From assembly GCA_022866015.1 (NCBI GenBank), contig JALHTX010000227.1, positions 1 to 11,381 of the forward strand: a DNA stretch of 11,381 nt. Reading direction: 5' to 3'. The DNA is from Thermoplasmatota archaeon (GTDB lineage: Archaea > Thermoplasmatota > E2 > DHVEG-1). Shown here one piece after another: positions 6,924 to 11,381 of this stretch (its first letter is position 1; the number at the start of each line of letters is the position of its first letter). The translations under genes and the position numbers were made by a program. The notes beneath the pieces are model-generated. The model saw nothing but the letters and a program-made list of their open reading frames with translations, was not told where the DNA came from and made no database searches.

Positions 6924-8222
6924 ATGAAACCAAAAATATTATTTGATATTCTAGTTTTTATGTTAGTTATAACCTTGTTTTTTGTAAATTTTAATTTTTA
7001 TGCAAAAGCAGATTCTAAAGAGATTTATGTAAATTCAGATTATTTTGGTTCTAGTGATGGTTCTGCTGACAAACCTTATAAAACAATTCAAGAGGCAATA
7101 GACTCAGCCAGTGAAGGAGATACAATTTATATTTTTGGAGGTTTTTATCAGGAAAATATTATCGTTGATAAAAAATTAAAAATTACTGGGGGAATAGATG
7201 AAGTAGAAACTATTGTTGATTCAAGATTTGATCGGCGATATATTATTGAAATTACGGCAGATGAAGTAGAACTTAAGGGTCTTACTGTAAGTGATGCAGA
7301 TGGTAAAACAACATCACCTATTGGTGCTCTTATTTGTTTAAAATCTGATAACAATAAAATTATAAATAATTTTGTAAAGAATACAGATAGTTATGGCATA
7401 TATTTAGATTTAACTTCTAATGAAAATTTAATTTATAATAATACTATAAATAAAACAAAAGTAGGTATCTATAGTTATTCTTCTTCTACAAACGATATTG
7501 CAAATAATGAAATTTCTAATTGTTCAGAGTATGGAATACATGTTGAATCGGTTTCGGAAAATACTAGATTATATGGTAATTATATTAATATTTGTAAGAT
7601 AGGGATTTATATTCAAAATTGTGGTAATGTAAATATTACAAATAATACTTTATCTAACAATACTGACTATGCTATACATCTATATAATAGTGACAAAAGT
7701 TTGATAGAAAATAATTATTTTTACAATAATACTGGTGATGGTGTTTATCTTCTATCACCCCCGTGTAGAATTTTAAATAATACATTCAAATTTAATAGAA
7801 GAGGAATGATACTTGCTTCTTCAAATAGTTTAATAAAAAACAATACGATTTATAATTCATCTGCGTCAGGTATATATGCTCAATTTAGTAGTAATAATAA
7901 CATAATATATTTAAACGATTTTAGAGGAAATAAAATTTCTGCAAATGAATTTGGTTCAAATGTATGGTATTATGAAAATCAGGGTAATTACTGGGATGAT
8001 TATGGTTTTGTTGATAAAAATTTTGATGGAATAGGTGATAGAAGTTACTCTAAAAATGGTCTTTCTGATAATTACCCTTTGGGTTATTTTTTAAAACCAC
8101 CTAAAAAACCATCTAAACCTAGCCCTAAGGACTATGTTACAGGTGTTGGATTGAGAATTACATTGCAGGTTCATGTTGAAGATCCTGATAGTGATGAACT
8201 AACAGTATATTTTTACAAATAA
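6924..8222 (+). CDS. Secreted NosD-like parallel beta-helix protein, 5' part of a gene interrupted by an in-frame stop
   Basis: The 432-residue product starts with a signal peptide (MKPKILF, hydrophobic core to ~24, AKA at 27-29). A segment matching the usual start of NosD/PbH1 repeats follows (KPYKTIQEAIDSASEGDTIY, then KLKITGG). From ~100 to ~345 there are short Asn-rich beta-helix coils of the NN.I.NN type, with many N-x-S/T sequons. The helix ends in the typical cap NYWDDYGF...DGIGD...DNYPLGYF. A Pro-rich linker then opens an Ig/Fn3-like domain that stops mid-strand at ...LTVYFYK. Codon 433 is TAA, and the same frame continues for 266 sense codons with the rest of that domain. Beta-helix proteins of this kind are surface or exported carbohydrate-binding or carbohydrate-modifying proteins; a copper role as in nitrous oxide reductase maturation is not implied. 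The start is fixed by GAGG at 6912-6915. If translation stops here, the product would be secreted without an anchor. Confidence 0.82.
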   Translation: MKPKILFDILVFMLVITLFFVNFNFYAKADSKEIYVNSDYFGSSDGSADKPYKTIQEAIDSASEGDTIYIFGGFYQENIIVDKKLKITGGIDEVETIVDSRFDRRYIIEITADEVELKGLTVSDADGKTTSPIGALICLKSDNNKIINNFVKNTDSYGIYLDLTSNENLIYNNTINKTKVGIYSYSSSTNDIANNEISNCSEYGIHVESVSENTRLYGNYINICKIGIYIQNCGNVNITNNTLSNNTDYAIHLYNSDKSLIENNYFYNNTGDGVYLLSPPCRILNNTFKFNRRGMILASSNSLIKNNTIYNSSASGIYAQFSSNNNIIYLNDFRGNKISANEFGSNVWYYENQGNYWDDYGFVDKNFDGIGDRSYSKNGLSDNYPLGYFLKPPKKPSKPSPKDYVTGVGLRITLQVHVEDPDSDELTVYFYK

Positions 8223-9023
8223 GATGGTACACTTATAGATGGTGAAACTCAGAATCCTGTTAGATTCGTAAGTAATGATAGTGATGTAAAATGTAGATTT
8301 ACATTGGGATTTAACACTACTTATGCATGGTACGTTGTTGTAAATGATAGTATACTTGAGAATCAATCTGATCCTTTTATTTTTTATACAAGAGTAACTC
8401 CTCCAAATAACATTCCCCCTATTGCGGAGGCGGGAGGCTTTTATTCTGCTGAAACAAATCAAATAATACAGTTTAATTCCTCTGGTAGTACAGATCCAGA
8501 CGGGCAAATAGATTTTTACAGATGGAACTTTGGAGATGGGACAAGTGAAATTATAAAACAAAATCCAACTCATGTTTATTCAAAAGAGGGAGCTTATATT
8601 GTTACTTTAACAGTTATAGATGATAATGGTTCTATTGACTCTGATAATGCAACAGTTATGATATCATTTGGAGAAAATGATCCTCCAGTTGCAAATGCTA
8701 TAATTCCTTCAAATGGTTATACTACTGAAAGTATTGCTTTTAATAGCGATGGTACAATAGATCCTGATGGAGATACATTATCCTATTTCTGGGATTTTGG
8801 AGATGGGACAAATTCAACAGAAAAAAATCCACTTCATATCTATCAATCACCAGGTACATATTTTACTACTTTGAAAGTATCAGATAAGCAGTATTCTGAT
8901 ACAGTAAGTAATACTATTACAATTAAAAAAGCTGAGCAAACACCAGGTTTTGAGTTAATATCACTAGTAATAGCATTGTTAGCAATACTATTAGTTAATA
9001 AAAAACGCATAAAAAAAGATTAA
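8223..9023 (+). pseudogene. 3' remainder of the NosD gene: end of Ig-like domain, two PKD domains, PGF-CTERM-like anchor
   Basis: Directly after the TAA the frame resumes with DGTLIDGETQNP, which completes the Ig/Fn3-like domain (FNTTYAWYVVVNDS). Two PKD domains follow, numbered on the whole gene: ~498-580 (STDPDGQIDFYRWNFGDGT) and ~590-665 (TIDPDGDTLSYFWDFGDGT). The protein ends with a tripartite tail from residue 673: TPGFE, a hydrophobic span (LISLVIALLAILLV) and a basic end (KKRIKKD). This resembles the archaeal PGF-CTERM sorting signal used by archaeosortase. There is no separate ribosome site or good start; the first candidate is TTG at 8304, inside a strand. So this is one broken gene, a sequencing error or, less likely, readthrough, and not an independent gene. 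TAA is not a pyrrolysine or selenocysteine codon. The final TAA abuts the convergent tRNA-Thr gene. Confidence 0.72.
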
Positions 9024-9096
9024 GCCGATGGAGGGAGTTGAACCCTCGACCTGCTGATTACAAATCAGCCGCTCAACCGGGCTAAGCTACATCGGC
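9023..9096 (-). tRNA. tRNA-Thr (anticodon TGT)
   Basis: A full cloverleaf with no intron: acceptor GCCGATG/CATCGGC (7 perfect pairs), D stem GCTT/GAGC, anticodon stem GCTGA/TCAGC with loop TTTGTAA (anticodon TGT, A37), variable AGGTC, and T stem GAGGG/CCCTC with loop TTCAACT. The discriminator is T (U73), as found for tRNA-Thr in some archaea. CCA is not encoded. The discriminator base coincides with the last base of the stop codon of the convergent PKD reading frame. It starts 8 bp after the trm5 stop and is probably cut from the trm5 transcript. Confidence 0.97.
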
Positions 9097-9104
9097 AAAT
9101 TTAC

Positions 9105-10157
9105 TTATTTTTTGACCGTAATATCAATTCCCATATAAAACTCTCGTGGTGAGTAAGATTTAATTTTATTGGTATTATATCTAGTTATAAATACGTTTTT
9201 TACTTTTGCTATTTTTTTAAGGTCTTTTATTTTATCCTCAATTTCATCCTCTTTTATTATTGTATAATAGTGTATAATACAATTTTCTGAAATTATATCA
9301 AGTGCATATATGAAAAAATCATGTGCTGAAAAAGGTAGATTCATAATTATTCTATCTGCAAAAACTTGTTCTTTTTCAAGAATTTTTTTTATATTTTTAG
9401 AATCATCATTAAAAAGAGTAATTTTATCAATAACTTTATTTATTTTAACATTTTGTTCTGCTAATGATATTGCTTTTTTATTTTTATCAACAGCATAAAT
9501 TATTTTTGCTTTTGAGTATTTAGCAATCATAACTGCAAACGGTGCGATACCTGTAAACATATCTACAACAATTTCACCTGGTTTGACAAGACTGGCAACT
9601 CTTTTTCGTTCATTTGCGAGCCTTGGTGAAAAATATGTATTTTTTACGTCTACAAAAAAAGTTAGTCCAAATTCTTTATGAATTGTTTTTGTTTGTTTTT
9701 TACCTGCGATTATTTGTATGTCTCTTGTTCGTAGTTCACCTTCTACTGGTTTTACTAGGCATACTGTTTCAATATTTTTTTTTGATTTTAAAATTGATAT
9801 GCCTATGTTTTTTTTATATTTTAAAAGTTGAGTTGGTAGTTTGATAAGTGCTATTTTGCCTATAATATCATATGATGTTGGTAAATGTTTTTTTAGATTG
9901 TCGGGTAACTTTAAATTTTCTTTGTAAGATTGTATTTTTTTTTCTTGTTCTTCAAAACTAGTTAGCATTATTTCAATATATTTTACTTTTTTAAATTTGA
10001 TCAATTTATTGTTATCTAACTCTTTAATAGGATAATATATAAACTTTTTATCTTTCCTTAATTTAAGATTTTTATTTTGTATATTGTTTAATTTAATTAT
10101 TACTTTAGTTTTTTTGGCATATTTTATAGGTACTTTTATTGCGTACGATTTTTTCAT
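9105..10157 (-). CDS. trm5: tRNA (guanine37-N1)-methyltransferase, Trm5 family
   Basis: A 350-residue S-adenosylmethionine-dependent enzyme that forms m1G at position 37, next to the anticodon, to prevent +1 frameshifting. A poorly conserved basic N-terminal (D1-like) region ends near residue 80. It is followed by LPTSYDIIGKIALIKLP (92-108), then VEGELRTRD (138-146, with R145), and the class I methyltransferase core: FVDVKNTYFSPRLANERKR (E183), motif I VVDMFTGIAPFAVMIAK (197-213), IYAVDKN, and motif IV IIMNLPFSAHDF (N273-P275). R145, E183 and the NLP proline correspond to residues important in Methanocaldococcus Trm5. The frame stays open upstream to 10271, but that extension runs through the tRNA-Tyr gene and encodes unrelated residues. 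ATG at 10157 follows a TATA-like box by about 25 bp, so a leaderless message is likely. It lies between two tRNA genes on the same strand. Confidence 0.92.
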   Translation of the reverse strand: MKKSYAIKVPIKYAKKTKVIIKLNNIQNKNLKLRKDKKFIYYPIKELDNNKLIKFKKVKYIEIMLTSFEEQEKKIQSYKENLKLPDNLKKHLPTSYDIIGKIALIKLPTQLLKYKKNIGISILKSKKNIETVCLVKPVEGELRTRDIQIIAGKKQTKTIHKEFGLTFFVDVKNTYFSPRLANERKRVASLVKPGEIVVDMFTGIAPFAVMIAKYSKAKIIYAVDKNKKAISLAEQNVKINKVIDKITLFNDDSKNIKKILEKEQVFADRIIMNLPFSAHDFFIYALDIISENCIIHYYTIIKEDEIEDKIKDLKKIAKVKNVFITRYNTNKIKSYSPREFYMGIDITVKK

Positions 10158-10178
10158 ATTAACGCCTAAGTTTTTTTT

Positions 10179-10190
10179 GGTATATCTTTT
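10179..10190 (-). promoter_or_regulatory. TATA-like element for trm5
   Basis: The minus strand reads AAAAGATATACC, centred about 27 bp upstream of the trm5 ATG at 10157. This spacing puts the transcript start at or beside the ATG and supports that start over the upstream open frame. Confidence 0.4.
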
Positions 10191-10210
10191 AGTAGGTATG
10201 AATTTATGGC

Positions 10211-10217
10211 ATAAAAA
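10211..10217 (-). terminator. Short T-tract after tRNA-Tyr, weak archaeal terminator
   Basis: On the minus strand the region after the tRNA-Tyr discriminator reads CTTATTTTTTATG, a six-T run about 10 nt downstream. T-runs alone can end archaeal transcripts. Leakage into trm5 remains possible. Confidence 0.3.
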
Positions 10218-10226
10218 ATAAGATAG

Positions 10227-10315
10227 TCCCGCCTCCCGGATTTGAACCGGGGACCTGCCGGTAACGGCCATAGGGTCTACAGCCGGCCGCTCCAGCCAGA
10301 CTGAGCTAAGGCGGG
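10227..10315 (-). tRNA. tRNA-Tyr (anticodon GTA) with a 14-nt intron
   Basis: An 89-nt gene: acceptor CCCGCCT/AGGCGGG (7 pairs, with the C1-G72 identity pair of archaeal/eukaryal tRNA-Tyr), D stem GCTC/GAGC, anticodon stem GCCGG/CCGGC, variable AGGTC, T stem CCCGG/CCGGG with loop TTCAAAT, and discriminator A73. Between the anticodon-stem strands there are 21 nt instead of 7. Removing 14 nt after G37 leaves the loop CTGTAGA with anticodon GTA. CCA is not encoded. Mature length is 75 nt including the discriminator. G37 makes it a plausible Trm5 substrate, and trm5 is the next gene on the same strand. Confidence 0.95.
10263..10276 (-). other. 14-nt archaeal tRNA intron at position 37/38
   Basis: The intron reads ACCCTATGGCCGTT, between G37 and A38. 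It can be drawn as a relaxed bulge-helix-bulge: loop bases CTGT (32-35) face GCCG in the intron (three pairs and one U/C mismatch), with bulges AGA at the 5' site and TTA at the 3' site, as expected for the archaeal splicing endonuclease. A one-base shift of both borders gives the same mature tRNA. Confidence 0.85.
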
Positions 10316-10344
10316 TTAAAAATTCAAAAGGGCAATAACGATAG

Positions 10345-10356
10345 GTATATTTATTT
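10345..10356. promoter_or_regulatory. Shared TATA-like element between tRNA-Tyr and the zinc-ribbon gene
   Basis: GGTATATTTATT on the plus strand (AATAAATATACC on the minus) lies about 35 bp from both the tRNA-Tyr 5' end and the ATG at 10387. It could serve either direction, or hold two overlapping boxes, in this 71-bp divergent spacer. Confidence 0.4.
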
Positions 10357-10386
10357 GTTAAGGTTATTTATCTTTTAAGTGTTTAA

Positions 10387-10620
10387 ATGAGATATGGAGT
10401 AGTTGTTTGTCCTAAATGTAGAAATCCTAAAGTTGTTCTACTTTCTTTTAAAACTAGTAAGTGTGCAAGATGTAATAAGATTTTAGATATTGAAAAACTT
10501 AAAATTATTTATAAAACTGATTCTGAATCTGAGGTTAGAAATGTTATTGGTCTTATTAATGCAGATAATGATGGAAATTATGATGATTTTAAAAAAATGA
10601 TGAGTGAACAAAAATTTTAA
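10387..10620 (+). CDS. Small zinc-ribbon protein (DUF1922-like)
   Basis: A 77-residue protein with two CxxC pairs: CPKC at residues 8-11 and CARC at 26-29, forming a four-cysteine zinc ribbon of about 20 residues. A strand-rich link (ILDIEKLKIIYKT) and a C-terminal amphipathic helix (SEVRNVIGLINA...DDFKKMMSEQ) follow. The layout resembles the archaeal DUF1922 family (zinc ribbon plus a helix beginning S-E...V). The family has no firm function; nucleic-acid or protein binding is typical for such ribbons. The ATG is close to a TATA-like box, with a short leader and no clear ribosome site. The DUF211 gene follows after 37 bp on the same strand and may be cotranscribed. Confidence 0.8.
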   Translation: MRYGVVVCPKCRNPKVVLLSFKTSKCARCNKILDIEKLKIIYKTDSESEVRNVIGLINADNDGNYDDFKKMMSEQKF

Positions 10621-10657
10621 TAATGTTGTTTTGTGTTGGTCGTTTGGTGTATTATAG

Positions 10658-10948
10658 TTGACTAGTATTAAAAGACTTATATTAGATGTTTTAAAACCGC
10701 ATGCTCCATCTATTATTGAATTGGCAGAGAGGTTAGGGGATCTTCCTGGTATTTCTGGTGTTAATATATCTCTTGAAGAGGTTGATGCAGAGACAGATAG
10801 TGTTAAGATTACAATTGAGGGTACTGATATTTCATATGGATCTGTTAAAAAAGAAATTTCTGAATGTGGTGCAGTTATTCATTCAATTGATGGTGTATCT
10901 GCAGGTATGAAGCTAGTTGATGAAGTAAATACTCCGCAAGATAGATAA
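10658..10948 (+). CDS. DUF211 family archaeal protein, TTG start
   Basis: A 96-residue protein closely matching the archaeal DUF211 pattern: IKRLILDVLKPHAPSIIELA at the N-terminus, LPGISGVNISLEEVDAETDSV in the middle, then VKITIEGTDISYGSVKKEI and GAVIHSIDGVSAG near the end. The family has a ferredoxin-like beta-alpha-beta fold and forms oligomers; its role is unknown, with a ligand- or metal-binding regulatory role suggested by its ACT-like topology. The start is TTG, because family members begin one to three residues before the conserved I-(K/R)-R-L segment and no in-frame ATG is nearby. A GGTG (10645-10648), complementary to the 3' end of 16S rRNA, lies nine bases upstream. It is cytoplasmic and probably forms a two-gene unit with the zinc-ribbon gene. 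Confidence 0.9.
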   Translation: MTSIKRLILDVLKPHAPSIIELAERLGDLPGISGVNISLEEVDAETDSVKITIEGTDISYGSVKKEISECGAVIHSIDGVSAGMKLVDEVNTPQDR

Positions 10949-10991
10949 ATCGATAAAATATAATTTATTTACAATGCTTTATAAAAAACAA

Positions 10992-11006
10992 TTTTTTGTG
11001 TTTTTT
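10992..11006 (+). terminator. Double T-tract after the DUF211 gene, likely archaeal terminator
   Basis: Two six-T runs (10992-10997 and 11001-11006) separated by GTG lie about 45-60 bp past the stop codon. No strong hairpin precedes them, as is usual for archaeal intrinsic termination. Between here and the TATA box at 11071 I see nothing except a short repeated CAGGTA. Confidence 0.5.
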
Positions 11007-11070
11007 ATGCAGGTAATTATTCAGGTATTTCTACAGTTAAATCTGTGTATAAGATAAGCAAAAACGCAAC

Positions 11071-11080
11071 TTTTATAAAT
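11071..11080 (+). promoter_or_regulatory. Strong TATA-like box upstream of the candidate structured leader
   Basis: TTTTATAAAT is one of the strongest TATA-like sequences in the window. Archaeal spacing predicts transcription from about 11098-11103, roughly 160 nt before the ATG at 11260. A second AT-rich box (CTATATATATT, 11230-11240) is too close to that ATG to leave the AGGAGG ribosome site in the message, so the upstream box is the better candidate. Confidence 0.45.
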
Positions 11081-11081
11081 A

Positions 11082-11216
11082 AGGTAGTTATTTAGGGTGG
11101 AATGAGGGTCCGGTGAGGACACAAATGTGAAAAGTTCGATCATTTGTTGGAGAGATGATTATGAATTTTCGCCATCATTTCACGGTGTGAATTGGTGTGT
11201 CTTTAACTAGATACCT
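11082..11216 (+). ncRNA. Candidate structured RNA or long 5' leader
   Basis: In this gene-free stretch four inverted repeats are nested or side by side rather than crossing. Outer: AGGTAGTTA (11082-11090) with TAAC...TACCT (11204-11216, four-base bulge). Second: AGGACACA (11116-11123) with TGTGTCTT (11196-11203). Inside these: ACAAATG (11121-11127) with CATTTGT (11141-11147), and GAGATGAT (11152-11159) with ATCATTTC (11174-11181). The second helix shares three bases with the third, so one must shorten. A short alternative hairpin, GTCC/GGAC (11108-11120), competes with the second helix. The segment is less AT-rich than its surroundings. It matches no RNA class I can name: not RNase P, SRP, tRNA, 5S or a fluoride or glycine riboswitch. 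If transcription starts near 11101 the outer helix is lost. It could be a free sRNA or the leader of the secreted-protein gene. Confidence 0.4.
11161..11190 (+). CDS. Possible 9-codon leader peptide inside the structured region
   Basis: ATG at 11161 opens MNFRHHFTV followed by TGA. GGAG (11149-11152) lies eight bases before it, a good ribosome-site distance, and an in-frame ATG also stands at 11155. The frame overlaps the loop and 3' arm of the fourth inverted repeat, so translating ribosomes would alter that structure. It is too short to judge by coding statistics and may be chance. Confidence 0.15.
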   Translation: MNFRHHFTV

Positions 11217-11259
11217 AATAAAAATAATACTATATATATTAGATTAGGAGGAAAAAGAA

Positions 11260-11381
11260 ATGACGAAAAAAATAGGAAGAAGCAAGTTAGTATCTATGGG
11301 AGTAGTTTTTGCATTACTATTTTCGTTGATTGTAATGCTCCCACAGATGTTCGCTGCAGATGTAGAATTTTCAAAGCAAAC
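11260..11381 (+). CDS. N-terminus of a secreted or surface protein, cut by window edge
   Basis: Forty codons are visible. The product begins MTKKIGRSK, then a hydrophobic stretch (VVFALLFSLIVMLP, ~15-28) and a signal-peptidase-type site near MFAAD (31-35), so the protein is exported. The first mature residues (DVEFSKQ) do not identify a family. The start is well supported by AGGAGG at 11246-11251, eight bases before the ATG and the best Shine-Dalgarno sequence in the window, which suggests a well-translated message. The candidate structured leader lies directly upstream. Confidence 0.8.
   Translation, partial: MTKKIGRSKLVSMGVVFALLFSLIVMLPQMFAADVEFSKQ

Noticed and set aside
7300..7900. CRISPR-like or tandem DNA repeat in the Asn-rich region
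   Set aside because: The repetition is at the protein level (beta-helix coils rich in AAT/ATT codons), without regular spacers or identical DNA units.
8220..8222. Recoding of the in-frame stop as pyrrolysine or selenocysteine
   Set aside because: Those use TAG and TGA; this codon is TAA, and no insertion element is evident.
8199..8573. 124-codon open frame on the minus strand across the broken NosD gene
   Set aside because: It is antisense to clear Ig and PKD domains, with no recognisable protein features or ribosome site.
8304..9023. Independent gene starting at TTG 8304
   Set aside because: The start falls inside an Ig-like domain, has no ribosome site or signal peptide, and the frame is continuous with the upstream gene apart from one TAA.
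10158..10271. Upstream extension of the trm5 reading frame by 38 codons (MAVTGRSPVQIREAG...)
   Set aside because: It translates the 3' half of the tRNA-Tyr gene. The family start and a TATA box about 27 bp upstream favour ATG at 10157.
11010..11028. Direct repeat CAGGTA ... CAGGTA as an attachment site or regulator site
   Set aside because: Only six bases repeated in AT-rich DNA, with no integrase or third copy; likely chance.
11098..11204. Box C/D guide RNA
   Set aside because: ATGATTA at 11155-11161 resembles a C box with one mismatch, but no CTGA D box follows at a sensible distance.

Overview
The window (about 30% G+C by eye) looks like an archaeal chromosome segment. The archaeal signs are a tRNA-Tyr gene with a 14-nt intron at the canonical 37/38 position, a Trm5-type tRNA methyltransferase, an archaeal-type phosphopantetheine adenylyltransferase, a DUF211 protein, a Pfu-like family B DNA polymerase ending in a PCNA-binding motif, and BRE/TATA-like promoters about 25-35 bp upstream of several starts. 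Secreted C25-peptidase, NosD and PKD proteins, one ending in a PGF-CTERM-like tail, suggest a Euryarchaeota/Thermoplasmatota-like lineage. That placement is inference, with no marker gene to confirm it.

Layout. 1-1897 (-): a secreted gingipain-like C25 peptidase, cut by the window edge after 632 codons. 2008-4875 (-): a 955-aa family B DNA polymerase. Divergent from it, 4990-6000 (+): a zinc-dependent histone deacetylase/acetoin-utilization family enzyme. Tail to tail with that, 5997-6296 (-): a 99-aa protein of unknown function, and upstream of it 6363-6818 (-): CoaD. Divergent from coaD, 6924-9023 (+): a secreted NosD/beta-helix protein with PKD domains, broken by an in-frame TAA at codon 433. 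Then, all on the minus strand in the order of transcription: tRNA-Tyr (intron), trm5, tRNA-Thr. Reading rightward from 10387: a 77-aa zinc-ribbon protein, a DUF211 protein, a stretch of about 310 bp without a gene that contains a strong TATA-like box and a run of mutually compatible inverted repeats (candidate structured RNA or leader), and the first 40 codons of a secreted protein cut by the right edge.

How it fits together. Most genes are housekeeping: replication, CoA synthesis, tRNA modification. Short intergenic gaps each have their own TATA-like element, so most genes are probably transcribed singly or in pairs. The two large secreted proteins and the signal-peptide gene at the right edge point to a cell-surface or extracellular degradative lifestyle.

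The points most worth follow-up are the candidate structured leader RNA at about 11082-11216, the in-frame stop in the NosD/PKD gene, the non-canonical motif B of the polymerase, and the tRNA-Tyr/trm5/tRNA-Thr cluster. I found no CRISPR array, insertion sequence, integrase, toxin-antitoxin pair or obvious defence system.
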